Shown here piece after piece: positions 35,398-46,280 of a stretch of DNA of 64,000 nucleotides (position 1 is its first letter; each line of letters begins with the position of its first letter). The DNA is taken from positions 170,414 through 234,413 of the forward strand of contig CANNZV010000426.1 in assembly GCA_947561585.1 (NCBI GenBank), given 5' to 3'. Source of the stretch: Caprella mutica. Its lineage: Eukaryota > Arthropoda > Malacostraca > Amphipoda > Caprellidae. The notes beneath the pieces were generated by a model that made no database searches, was not told the origin of the DNA, and saw nothing but the letters and a program-made list of their open reading frames with translations. The translations under genes were made by a program, and so were the position numbers.

Positions 35398-35935
35398 GAA
35401 ACCTAATGTTAACCTAAAAGATACACAATTTATATACTCTAATCTCCTATCTAGGATACAGACTATTTATGAATAAAACTTGATTCTATCTTTAATTACA
35501 ATATAAATAAATACATAACGAAATGAAAATAAATTACAAAAATAAATCATTTTAAAATAAATAATTCCGTAGAAGCCCCTTGTGAATTGAGTTGGGGCTT
35601 CTGATCATAAATACAAATTGATTGAATTGATCATAAATAAAAATTGGTTCTAAAATTAATTTATATTTACTCGCAGTTTCCCTAGTCTAGAGGTGATCTC
35701 AGAAGTTTTGTTTGTTGGCTGACTGCGACTCGATCACGGGGAGATTATTTAGTCAGGCTAATATTCGTAAGTTTGCCTAATGGATTTTTTAAATACTGTT
35801 TATTTATTTAGAATAATTCAAAAATAACCGAAACATAATAATTATTTTAGTAGGGGTTTAACGTCTGCTTCGGAACCAATATTTTGAAATTAGTTACGTT
35901 GCAATTGTTCGACAGAGCAATATTTTGATACCATT
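35398..35935. other. AT-rich DNA without a recognisable gene
   Basis: Includes the R2 fragment at 35849. 'gaagccccttgtgaattga' near 35572 is partly inverted at 35592 ('ttggggcttc'). Confidence 0.45.
35849..35882 (+). repeat. Dispersed repeat R2, 5' fragment
   Basis: 'taggggtttaacgtctgctt' plus 'cggaacca' is identical or nearly identical to the heads at 22742 and 25900, then diverges abruptly. The shared start supports a fixed 5' end for the R2 family. Confidence 0.6.
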
Positions 35936-36075
35936 CATAAGCTCTTGTCTGTGTGGGCTTTTGTTTGTGTAGGCTTTTTGTCGGTGTGGGCTTTTGTTGG
36001 TGTGAATTTTTGTCGGTTTGGGCTTTTGTCGCATGGGCTTTTGACGCTAGAGATTTTTTCGTGTGGGCAGTTGTC
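35936..36075 (-). repeat. 16-bp tandem repeat, inverted partner of 34172-34248
   Basis: About eight degenerate units of 'gtcggtgtgggctttt', the reverse complement of the unit at 34172. It is followed by 'aaggtcccctccaagc', matching in reverse the 'ttggagggacc' that precedes the other array. Confidence 0.85.
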
Positions 36076-36144
36076 ACCCATTCATCCTTGGATGCTTGAA
36101 GGTCCCCTCCAAGCAAATATTTTTATTGCCTTATTCAACGAGGC

Positions 36145-36703
36145 TAATGTTTCTTATCATTTTGCTGCAAACCGCATCGAATTTGGTAGCATATTTTTAA
36201 TTGTATATGCTTTTAAAGATTTTTATAATCAAAACTCTACAAAACCTATTTTACTTCCGACTTACTAATTTAAGAAATTTTCAGCCTGAAGAAAAAGAAT
36301 GTATACCATTTGTTTTGATTGTCAACTAAGTATTAGGTTTAATAAATCCATTTAATATTCGTGTAAAGGTATAAAATTCAATGAACTCATAATAGAAACG
36401 TTTATATACTTTAGGAAACAATTAATATCAAAAATAATTTAAATAAAGGCCGAAAACGCAAGGTTAGTTTATAAAATTCAAATTTGTAATCAAAACAAAG
36501 AGTGTACAATCTTCTTCTTGAGCATCAGATTAGTGATTCGCTCAATTGTTGCTCACAGAGTATTAAAAGACTTTGAAAACTAATAATAAAATATATACTG
36601 AACCGAATTGTATGCGGTTTGCAGAATAATGATCCTAGACGTTAGTTCTATAACATTATGTTATAAACTCATTTTTTTCCCGGAACCTGGAGAGGACCTT
36701 TAA
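36145..36703 (-). repeat. Dispersed repeat R3, copy B
   Basis: Reverse-complement counterpart of 28178-28728. No coding frame was recognised. It directly follows the 16-bp repeat module. Confidence 0.75.
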
Positions 36704-36985
36704 TGCCTATTCTTGCCAGCCATGTGCTGGATTAACTCAGTTACCTTAGGCAGCCGAGTAATTCACCTATAGTTCTAGTGCGGGAAACGTATTTTCACTG
36801 TCCTCTCTTCTTCCAGGCCTTCTCTTCATGTCATGTCTCTTAGGATCACCTCGTAGTGGATACAGAGAATTTTTAAACACCTAAAATGAAAATAATAATC
36901 TCAAGAGAATAATGAAGGTTTGGAACAGTAACAAATATGTATAATTTCTATATGCGACCCCTATATATATTTGTACATTTATATA

Positions 36986-38278
36986 CAGGGTGGGGCGTAA
37001 GTTTGGAAGCAATTTTTCAAACATTAATATAATTCTTAAAAATAAGTTCCTAAGTAGGTGATAGGGTTTGAACTATAGTAGAGACACTACATTATGAGGT
37101 GGCAGTGTTATTTTTTACAAAAATTTAGTCAATTCAAAAATGTCAGACAAAAGAGAAGCCATTATTGCTCTACACCGTGCCGGGAAGTCAGATTCCGTCA
37201 TTTCAAAGACTCTCTCAATAGCGAGATCGACTGTTTGGAAGTGTGTAAAGCGTTTTAATGAGAGAGGAGACTTGACTGATCGTCCAAGAAGTGGTAGACC
37301 ACGCTCACAACGCACCAAACAACTGATAAAATGTGCCCGAGAGAAGATCAGGAGGAACCCGAAAAGGTCAATACGATTGTTAGCCAAAACAGCTAATGTG
37401 AGTCCCAGAACAATGAGAAGAGTTGTCAAAGAAAATCTAAAGATGTCCTCTTTCACCCTCCAAAAGAGACGGACTCTGTCAGAAGCTGTAAAGAAAAAGA
37501 GATTGGAGAGAAGCAAAGCACTTCTGAGGGAATTGAAGTCTGGTACGGCTGGTGAAATTGTTTGGTCTGACGAAAAAAATTTCACAATGGAAATGGCTCA
37601 CAACCGAAGGAATGACAGAATAATTGGTAAAAGTGCAAAAGACATCCCATACAACCAAAAAACTGTCCATAGAACCATGAAACCTGCTTCAGTAATGGTC
37701 TGTGCCGCCGTTTCAGAAACTTGGAGATCTCCTTTAATTTTTGTGGAACAAGGCGCCAAAATCAATGCTAAATGTTATATTGAGAATATTTTGACGCCAA
37801 TGTTGGAGTCAGCTAAGGATCACTTCGGTAATGACACTCTATGGACATTTCAGCAAGATGTCCATCACATACTGCAAATGTCACTCAAAACTGGTGCCAT
37901 GACCATCTTCCACGGTTTTGGTCCAAAGAAATGTGGCCGCCCTGCTCCCCAGATGTTAATCCTATGGACTTTTCGGTATGGTCCATTCTTGAATCAAAGG
38001 CCTGTGGTAAATTCCATCGCAGTGTGGATGATTTAAAGCGTTCGCTCCAGAGATCTTGGAAGGAAATTTCACAAGAACAGTTGCGTGCCGCAGTAGGAGG
38101 AGTTCGGAGGAGATTTGAGGCTGTTATTAAAAACAAGGGGGGACATTTTGAATAAATTTATGATTTTTGAATTCTTAAAACCCTTATGTAATAATACATA
38201 ACTGTAAATTATTAAATATATTTTTCGTTGGATTATAATATGCACTTTCATTTGCTTCCAAACTTACGCCCCACCCTG
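36986..38278 (+). mobile_element. Mariner/Tc1-superfamily element (maT-like, DD37D), 1,293 bp
   Basis: Bounded by perfect 27-bp inverted repeats (36986-37012 and 38252-38278) that begin 'cagggtggggcgtaagttt'. TA dinucleotides flank both ends (36984-36985 and 38279-38280), as expected for mariner/Tc1 target duplication. It contains a single transposase gene with a small deletion. Intact ends suggest it could still be moved by a transposase supplied in trans. Confidence 0.95.
37140..38155 (+). pseudogene. Mariner/maT-type transposase, frameshifted
   Basis: The N-terminal helix-turn-helix region (about residues 5-50) is followed by a GRPR motif and a second DNA-binding helix set. The catalytic domain shows the first Asp in WSDEKNF (about residue 144), the second Asp in WTFQQD (about residue 241) and, in another frame, SPDVNPMD as the third position. 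The spacing from second to third is about 37 residues once the lesion is allowed for, the DD37D pattern of the maT group. The frame breaks just after WTFQQD near 37860, where about four bases are missing relative to the family. The first frame then runs on without meaning to 38036, while the proper C-terminus, ending NKGGHFE, continues in the next frame to the stop at 38153-38155. The rest of the gene is intact, so the loss of function looks recent. Confidence 0.92.
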
Positions 38279-38439
38279 TATTTAGGAATGAGGAATAATA
38301 TATTCAGGAATATATGGAACATCTTACGTAGGACTTTGGTAACAGTTTGGTTTATAAAATGGATTTGTATGTTAAATTGGATGACGAAACTAGGGAACCT
38401 TATATATTTCACGAATACTGTTCGGGTTAGGAATAGTTC

Positions 38440-38720
38440 CTTAGATTAAAGCAGTTAGAATTATAACATGGGGTGACTGCTAACATAACTTGGGAAACTG
38501 TTAATGTTTAGGTTGATAGGTTATGAAATAGTTTAGCGAAGAACTTCATAACGGTTTATGGGCTGGTATATGAAATATTGTTTATAGTTAGGCTGAATTA
38601 GGATTGGATGGATTTGAAGAAGAGCACACCCCCGGGTTTAATAAAGTCCAATGAAATTGAAGAATTGAGGGAAAGGGTTGGTTAGTTATGAAATAGGTGG
38701 AGATTTTAAAGTTCGAGGGT
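38440..38720 (+). repeat. Dispersed repeat R1, copy B
   Basis: Matches the reverse complement of 1-310 by eye, sharing 'gaagaacttcataacggttt' and 'tatagttaggctgaatta'. It lies about 160 bp beyond the mariner element. No coding. Confidence 0.6.
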
Positions 38721-39548
38721 ATAGAAGTTAGTTCCCGACTAGATATCAGCGAGGAAGCCTCCCTCATTCATTGACCGTAGTGTCCTACTACTTATTGGTG
38801 ATGTGATTAACTAAGTCTGAAGAGATATCTTGCCCTGTGACCTGATCGAAACCTCTGACAATTTCCTCAAAGAGTATAATAAGTATCTTGGGTTCTAGCC
38901 TCTCATTAATAATTGAGTGGATTACAATAAGCAACATGTCTAGATTGAATGTTCAATTGTATAATGTACTTCATAAATATTTTGAGTAATCTTTCTGAGT
39001 AATGTCTAACATGAATCTTATCAATAGTGGATTTAAATAATTAGAATGTGTGGTTTCATTCCCCTTCGTAAGTTCAGGAACCCCTTGCAATCATGAGAAT
39101 TAATACTTATTTTCGAATAAGACGAAACCCAAACTAGAATGGAGTTTGGCTACTTTGATGAGATAACAATTAATTAGCTACCGTAAATTGAAAAGATGAA
39201 ATGTGAAGAAATCAACAAAAATAAATTGACTCAATTAAATGAAGAAGTAAATTATTAGACCCCCGATCATTCAAATATTATTAATTCAAGAGGACAACGT
39301 TAGATGAAAATAAATTAAATAATAATCATATGGTATGACCATTATTAGTATTATTTTCGATCAGACTTAAAATCATGTGAGTAATTTTTACAAGTCTATT
39401 TATATATAGTTATAATTTAAGTTATTAAAAAGAATTAATAATTTAATCTTAAAATACGGTTTTTATGTTTACAGAACTACTGAAATGATTGTTATTCTTT
39501 TTTTTTATAGTAATGCACTTATTGAACATTAAAATATATGAAATTATT
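38721..39548. other. AT-rich DNA without a recognisable feature
   Basis: No useful open frame or repeat copy was identified. Confidence 0.5.
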
Positions 39549-40543
39549 ATCATCACAGTGACTCTTTTATCTGATAGTACATCATCACAGTGACTCTTTT
39601 CTCTGAGAGTACATCATCACAGTGACTCTTTTATCTGATAGTACATCATCAGAGTGACTCTTTTCTCTGACAGTACATCATCACAGTGACTCTTTTCTCT
39701 GACAGTACATCATCACAGTGACTCTTTTCTCTGATAGTACATCATCACAGTGACTCTTTTCTCTGATAGAATATCATCACAGTGACTCTTTTCTCTGATA
39801 GTACATCATCACAGTGACTCTTTTCTCTGATAGTACATCATCACAGTGACTCTTTTCTATGATAGTACATCATCACAGTGACTCTTTTCTCTGATAGTAC
39901 ATTATCACAGTGTCTCTTTTCTCTGACAGTACATCATCACAGTGACTCTTTTCTCTGATAGTACATCATCACAGTGACTCTTTTCTCTGATAGTACATCA
40001 TCACAGTGACTCTTTTCTCTGATAGTACATCATCACAATGACTCTTTTCTCTTATAGTACATCATCACAGTGACTCTTTTCTCTGATATTACATCATCAC
40101 AGTGACTCTTTTCCCCGATGGTACATCATCACAGTGACTCTTTTCTCTGATAGTACATCATCATAGTGACTCTTTTCTCTGATAGTACATCATCACAGTG
40201 ACTCTTTTATCTGATAGTACATCATCACAGTGACTCTTTTCTCTGATAGTACATCATCACAGTGGCTCTTTTATCTAATAGTACATTATCACAGTGACTC
40301 TTTTCTCTGATAGTACTTCATCACAGTGACTCTTTTCTCTGATAGTACATCATCACAGTGACTCTTTTCTCTGTTAGTACATCATCACAGTGACTCTTTT
40401 CTCTGACAGTACATCATCACAGTGACTCTTTTCTCTGATAGTACATCATCACAGTGACTCTTTTCTCTGTTAGTACATCATCACAGTGACTCTTTTCTCT
40501 GATAGTACATCATCACAGTGACTCTTTTCTCTGTTAGTACATT
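39549..40543 (+). repeat. 32-bp minisatellite, array 1, about 31 units
   Basis: The unit consists of 'acatcatcacagtgactc' followed by 'ttttctctgatagt'. Units are highly similar, with single-base variants (ttatct, gacagt, gttagt). The same unit makes up the array at 46281-47570 in the opposite orientation. Period 32 is not divisible by three, so no long frames arise. Confidence 0.97.
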
Positions 40544-41861
40544 ACACATATGTCAAATTTTCCCAGGTTCCTTTTATAGACAGTCCATACCTTCCTAAAT
40601 GGTTGCTCACAATATAGTATATTCTAAAGGTACATAGGTACACTATATATTCTGAAGGTACATAGGTACACTATATTCTGATAGTGCATAAGTACACCTC
40701 ATTAAAACACCGGAAAAGTGTTTGGGTTAGAAAGTTACCAGGCACAACTCTGTAAAGATGGCTGTGGAAAAACCAGTGAGGTAACACTTACCTGTTGATA
40801 ATTTGCAATTGTTTTCAATATTTATTGACGACATTTCTTTTTATTTTAACAGTACAGAGTCTATACAGTAAATTATGAATCTACTACATTATGCCATGGA
40901 CTATACCAATCAAGAGAGGAAATAATAGCAGCTTATTTACCTATCAGTTGCATCAATAATGGCTATTTTATAAAAAAAATAAGCCGAGCTCGAGTAAAAC
41001 TAATTCCATAGGTTATGCAATATTATGTAGAAATGTATTTAATCTGTTAAAATAAGTCGGTATTCAATGCACGTAAATTGGATGCCAACATTGTATAAGT
41101 ATCGTCAAGTTGCTATTATTTTTAGAATTTGTTCTCCAAAAATGCTTCTTGTTTTATTAACTAAATAAGAACATCACAAGGCGCTGTAGACATTTGAAAC
41201 TGTAACTACTTCGACTGAAAAATACGAAAAACGCACATCATGGCATGGACAAGCCAACAGAAAAAGAAAGCTAAGGAATTAGCAGCACCTCCGAGTTGCT
41301 TTCAGCAGTACTTAGAAAGACAAGAAGCCTATAACACATATTCAGTGGAATGATAAATGATTACTTTTACTGTTAGGTTTTAAAAAATACTTAACATCTG
41401 TAAAAATCAGATTTACATTTTAAAATTAACAATTTCATATCCATGTATTAATTAATCAAGCATATATACCATTTAAAAACTGAACAATAGATCTTGTTAT
41501 CAATCGTTAAGAATGTTTACAATAACAATTGAAGAGTCCGATAACAATCTTGGTAAATTGGTGCCTGCGATACTATCTCTATTTATTATCTCTGATAATT
41601 GTTATGGCTTATAATTACCTAATTGGTAGATTGATTTTCTTTGAGCAATAATCGAATGGAAATATTTAGAAATTATCTCTATTCATTTAGTTTGAAATAT
41701 TAATATGTTTATTGTGTTCTTGCTTTGCATGAGGTCTTTACGCATAAAGAAGGAGAGAATGCCCGAATACCACTTCTGCTGGAGATCATCCTGTTTCATT
41801 TGGGGTGTTTCTCCATTACATTAGTCCTTGTAAATATTCTCTTCAGAGTCTATATTTCCTG
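40544..41861. other. AT-rich DNA without a recognisable gene
   Basis: Two or three copies of 'ggtacataggtacactat' lie at 40630-40700. Nothing else was identified. Confidence 0.45.
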
Positions 41862-42095
41862 CATCACGGATATGTGTTGATCTCACTCAATTGAACAAAC
41901 ATATCCTGAGACCAATCCACCCAACGAAGACACCTAATGAAGCTGTCACCAATATCGCCTGCAATGCAAAATATTTTACCACGCTGGACGCTAAAATTGG
42001 ATATTGGCAAATCGGGCTCGAAGAAGAGGCTCAGAGACTGAAAACATTTTTAACTCCATTGGGACGTTTCAAATTCTTGCGAGCCCCGATGTTTG
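41862..42095 (+). pseudogene. Ty3/gypsy-type reverse transcriptase fragment
   Basis: A single frame encodes a 'R-I-C-V-D-L-T-x-L-N-K' motif, then 'F-T-T-L-D-A-K-I-G-Y-W-Q-I' (the first catalytic Asp region) and 'L-T-P-L-G-R-F-K-F-L-R-A-P-M'. These are the consecutive conserved blocks 1-3 of gypsy-like reverse transcriptases. Similarity stops after RAPM. There is no YxDD block, RNase H, integrase, gag or LTR nearby, so this is a fragment of about 80 codons left from a larger element. Confidence 0.8.
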
Positions 42096-42194
42096 ATTCA
42101 ACATATTGGGTAAATTGCACACTGGTACATTCAATAAAGTACAAATATTGCTACTACCGAACCTCACCAGAGGTGGCACGACATCCCTTGATCA

Positions 42195-42225
42195 CACTGT
42201 CTTAAGGCCTGGTCACACCGTCTAA
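42195..42225 (+). repeat. Isolated copy of the 24-bp array unit
   Basis: 'aaggcctggtcacaccgtct' plus 'aacta' matches the unit of the array that starts 500 bp further on. The two may bracket an inserted sequence or mark an element end. Confidence 0.6.
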
Positions 42226-42264
42226 CTAGATTACGTGCACTCGATAGAGCGCATACCTTTGCCG

Positions 42265-42650
42265 CCACTTACATATGACCTGACCTCAACCTTTGACCTG
42301 TTCGCTCCCAAAATCTGGCTAACTGGTAACATGATAATGACCAATTGTCCCACCAAGTTTCATAAAATATGGTTGAATACTTTTTTATTTTAGTTGGTGA
42401 GTTATAAATGATCTTGACCTTGATCTTTGACCTTTGACCCGATCGCTCCTAAAATCTTACAAAGTGTATATTGACCAATCATCCCACCAAGTTTCATACA
42501 ATATGGTTAAATACTTTTTGAGTTGTAAATAGCCATGACCTTGACCTTTGACCGAGTCGCTCCCAAATTTCTACCAGAAGGTCACTGGACATTGACCAAT
42601 CGTTTCACTAAATTTCTGGCAATTTGGTTGAATACTTTTCCAGTTATGCG
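42265..42650 (+). repeat. Three diverged units of about 115-145 bp containing TGACCTTTGACC-like sequence
   Basis: Each unit has a 'gacctttgacc' core (about 42290, 42428 and 42542), then 'tcgctcc[c/t]aaa', 'gaccaat' and 'catacaatatggttaaatac'-like sequence. The core reverse-complements to AGGTCA-type half-sites. No coding. It resembles widespread invertebrate non-coding repeats, but I cannot name a family. Confidence 0.7.
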
Positions 42651-42704
42651 AATAAGAAGATGATAAATAAATAAATTTAAAAAAATGCCGGATAAAATAT
42701 AACC

Positions 42705-43285
42705 TTAAGGCCCGATCACACCGTCTTACTAAGGCCCGGTCACACCGTCTTATTAATTGAGGCTCGGTCACACCATCTCATTAAGGCCCGGTCACAACGT
42801 CTAATTAAGGCCAGGTCACACCGTGTAATTAAGGCTCGGTCACACCGTCTAATTAAGGCCCGGTCACACTGTCTAATTAAGGCCCGGTTTAACCGTCTAA
42901 TTAATTAAGGCCCGGTCACAACGTCTAATTAAGGCCAGGTCACACCGTGTAATTAAGGCTCGGTCACACTGTCTATTTAAGGCTCGGTCACACCGTCTAA
43001 TTAAGGCCCGGTCACACTGTCTAATTAAGGCCCGGTTTAACCGTCTAATTAATTAAGGCTCGGTCACACCGTACGTCTAATTAAGGCCCGGTCACACTGT
43101 CTAATTAAGTCTCGGTCACACTGTCTATTTAAGGCTCGGTCACACCGTCTAATTAAGGCCCGGTCAAACTGTCTAATTAAGGCCCGGTCACACCGTCTAA
43201 TTTATTAAGGCTCGGTCACACCGTCTAATTAAGGCCCGGTCACAACGTCTAATTAAGCCCCGGTCATACCGTCTAATTAAGGCGG
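42705..43285 (+). repeat. 24-bp GC-richer minisatellite, about 24 units
   Basis: The unit contains 'ggcccggtcacaccgtctaa' with a variable ttaa/ttaattaa junction and variants (ggctcgg, ggccagg, tttaacc). A block of five to six units is duplicated (42780-42900 against 42905-43050). It is much richer in GC than its surroundings. Confidence 0.93.
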
Positions 43286-43935
43286 TAGGGAGAGGGGCCG
43301 AATTTCGAAAACGTGCAAAAATCGAAATATAGAATCGAAAACATGGGCATTGCCCTAGCGATGTACCGTACATGTCGGCGTTGCTATAGATATTGCTTAA
43401 CGGTAGCAAGCATTGGTTTAGCTGTGACGCAAGCGTTGATAGGTATGGAGTGCTCTGACACCTCCATAACAACACCAAACCGTATTTCATTACCCTAAAC
43501 CTAATGGATAGCTGCTTCAACGTTCGACACCGTTCCAGCAATCTCGTGTCCGTTCGTAAAACGCTTGCAACCGCTTATCCAAAGTTTGTGTAACATTTAT
43601 TCACCGCCTGGGCAAAGCTGGCGTAGCAGCGGTGATCCATCGTTCAAGATTTCTACATTGACCTAGCAGAACCAAGCGTCCAAGGACTTTCATCTAATGT
43701 GGCCAAACTTCGACTGAGAGTTTTTGAAGCGGTGGTGAACTTTACCGGAGCGGAAAGTTGCCTGCTTCTCACCGCTTGCAATAATTTGTTCAGCTCAAAA
43801 CTTTCAAAGTGGTAGGAGGGACCATAAGCAGTTGCTGAGCGATTGCGTTGCCTTAACGGAGCTAACTTCTGAGGAACGGTAACCAGTGGCAATGATTTTT
43901 TTCACGCTCCAGCAAAATTCTTGTGGTGTGAACGC
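43286..43935. other. GC-richer segment, possible body of a DNA element
   Basis: It lies directly after the array and ends near 'cttgtggtgtgaacgcaag', a plausible inverted counterpart of 'ggtcacacc'. The words 'accgctt' and 'agcggtg' recur at least six times in both orientations (about 43570-43790), like subterminal motifs of DNA transposons. Open frames are short and not recognisable. Confidence 0.4.
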
Positions 43936-44097
43936 AAGATGATATACTAAATAAGTGATACACTAACTAGTATATCACAGTGCACTGGTCTGTACATCAT
44001 CACATTTTTATATTGTGCCTAGATTTACAAGTTAGATAGTTTCAACTTAGGTACATATGTTCTGCGCCATTTGTCGATTTGTACAATCACGCGAATG

Positions 44098-44490
44098 CGC
44101 TGCGCGTTTTAAACCCCCAATGCCGAGCGTGCGTTAATACCTACCTTCATTTTATTTATTATGAAATTGAATATTAATATATGTGTATATTTCATTTTAT
44201 ATATTTTCATTTATACATAATGTATATGAAGATTACTTTGAAAAATTAATCAAAGATGACAAGAAATAAATGACGATTACTTTGAAACCTTCAACATAAA
44301 TGGCCTTTATGTAATTTGTTGTATCCGTTAGTTTGTTGTACTGCCCACTTTATAATTTTTAATAATGACCTGGCAGGGGGACGCGCTCCGATACATATAT
44401 GTACAGTATATTAGTATTCGATATCATAATATGTACATAAAATGAAGGTATTAACGGACGTTTGGCATTTGGGGGAGACAAACGTACGGT
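44098..44490. mobile_element. Foldback/MITE-like element with about 60-bp inverted repeats
   Basis: The left arm contains 'acccccaatgcc' and 'gttaatacctaccttcattt'. The right arm is its inverse with 'aaatgaaggtattaacg' and 'ggcatttggggga'. The interior is AT-rich and non-coding. Confidence 0.7.
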
Positions 44491-44547
44491 ATATTCTCGA
44501 GGTTGTATAAATCGCTAAATGGCAAGGAACACATAGATAGACAGGTG

Positions 44548-45543
44548 CACCGGCAGTTGGACCCAGAACAATTGGGCCCAAAAAAATTAAGCCCAGAAAA
44601 AAATTGGGCAGAAGACACAATAAAGAAGTGTTAGTTTTTTTACTAGGGAAGTGACAATTATTATCTTTGAAATATGCTTTATGTTCTATAAAAATATGTT
44701 TATATTCTTTTAATTCGATTGATATACTTGATAGGGTATATATTAGGAAGCCCCTTAAATCACATTTGGATGCTAATCTCATATTTCAATAAAATGAAAA
44801 TCTTTGAATTATAAGTATTTAAATAAGTCGTACTATTTTCAATCATGTTATATGGATCTAATGTGTAGTGTACATCGTCTGACAAAGACAAATATTTGGT
44901 AAAAAATGGGTAAATTTTAAAGGTTATACGTTACATTGAACAGTTGTTTGAACAGTTTTTGGGATAAAATGAGATTATGAGAATATACATTTTGTAATGA
45001 TAATTCATAAACCTCTTCAATAATGAACACTGAACAGGCTTCAAAAAAAAATCTCATGATCTTTAACTCAATTTGTATGATCCAATAATTTCGACATGTC
45101 TAAAATACCAACATTCTTATTTTCTATTGTTTCTTCATCTTGAATACATAGCTATATTCTTATTTTCTATTGGTTACATCATTACGCATTCACTTCATAG
45201 GAGTTGCTTACATGACCTATCTCAGAATAGAAAATTATTGTAGTTAAAAGAATAATAGTAATTATCCATCAAAAGAGTATGTTCTATTAAAAACTATATA
45301 TTTTTCATAATGAGAATAGTTTTTCATGTAAGGAATATTCTTTATTTTAAATATGCTAAATACTATATTTTTTAAACAAAGCGAATATTGTCACAACCCT
45401 ATAGTTACTACAGTAGCAAGGGTCTTTAATTAAGTTAATACAGTAAACTCTGAAAAAATTGGGCAAATATTATAATTGTCTTGGAGCCCAATTGTCGTAG
45501 GCCCAATTGCCCGGGGCCCAATTGTCGGGGCCCAACTGTAAGT
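44548..45543. mobile_element. 1-kb non-autonomous element with repeated acaattgggccc ends
   Basis: The left end 'cagttggacccagaacaatt' is mirrored at the right by 'ttgtcggggcccaactgta'. The motif acaattgggcc is repeated twice in the left end and three times or more in the right. The interior (about 800 bp) is AT-rich without a frame. A related end occurs at 30605. Confidence 0.7.
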
Positions 45544-46280
45544 CCACGAGATAGACTAGATGGGAACATACAAGAAGGGAGTTACGTGTCTTTTTAGCTT
45601 ATGTTCTAAGGGGGTCGTATCCGGTGAGGTGAAGGCTTTGATAACACCAAAAACCAACCCATCTAGCAATCTCAAAGTTATCGCGACCGCTAATTCGTGT
45701 ACGCGACCTTTTTGTAATCTCGAGAAAACGAGCAGCGTAATCCTAATTTAGCGTGCATGGTAAATTGAGTGAAAAATTGTTCCTGTCATATTATTAACAC
45801 ATAATATGTATTTCTTTTTCAATATCAATTGGAAGCAAAAGTAGGATTAAAATGGCAAAATCTTTATTAGGAATTATTGGATCATATGATTCCTATTGCA
45901 ATTAAAAGAATTTAATTACTAGCTTTTCAACAAATTTAAATATGAAGAGGTCATTTTATTAAATGGTTAGTATTTATTATTCATAATAAATTAAAACAAT
46001 ATATGCAAATTAAATTTCTTAAATAATATCAGTTTATTCCCTTTCTTAGGGGAAAGCATTATCCTTTTTTATACTTTCCATGTTTAAGTTCTCATCATTC
46101 CTCTTTTTTAGTACTCTCCCTTTCTTGAGTCTATTCCTTTCGTTTTCCGTCCACTCCCTTTCTTCTTTCTATCCTTTCCGTGCTTTAGTTCACACAGTTC
46201 ATTTTTTCAGTTGAGTGTTTCTCACGCAATGTCAGTGCAGGGGAAAGTAAAACAACTGCAATGAAACTAAGAACAGATGC
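45544..46280. other. Non-coding DNA with CTTTC-rich patch
   Basis: No gene was seen. 46030-46200 is pyrimidine-rich on the plus strand (repeated ccctttctt and cctttc words), then the 32-bp array begins. Confidence 0.5.

Noticed and set aside
43197..43892. Minus-strand frames next to the 24-bp array
   Set aside because: They run through the array and subterminal repeat words, with no protein motif visible.
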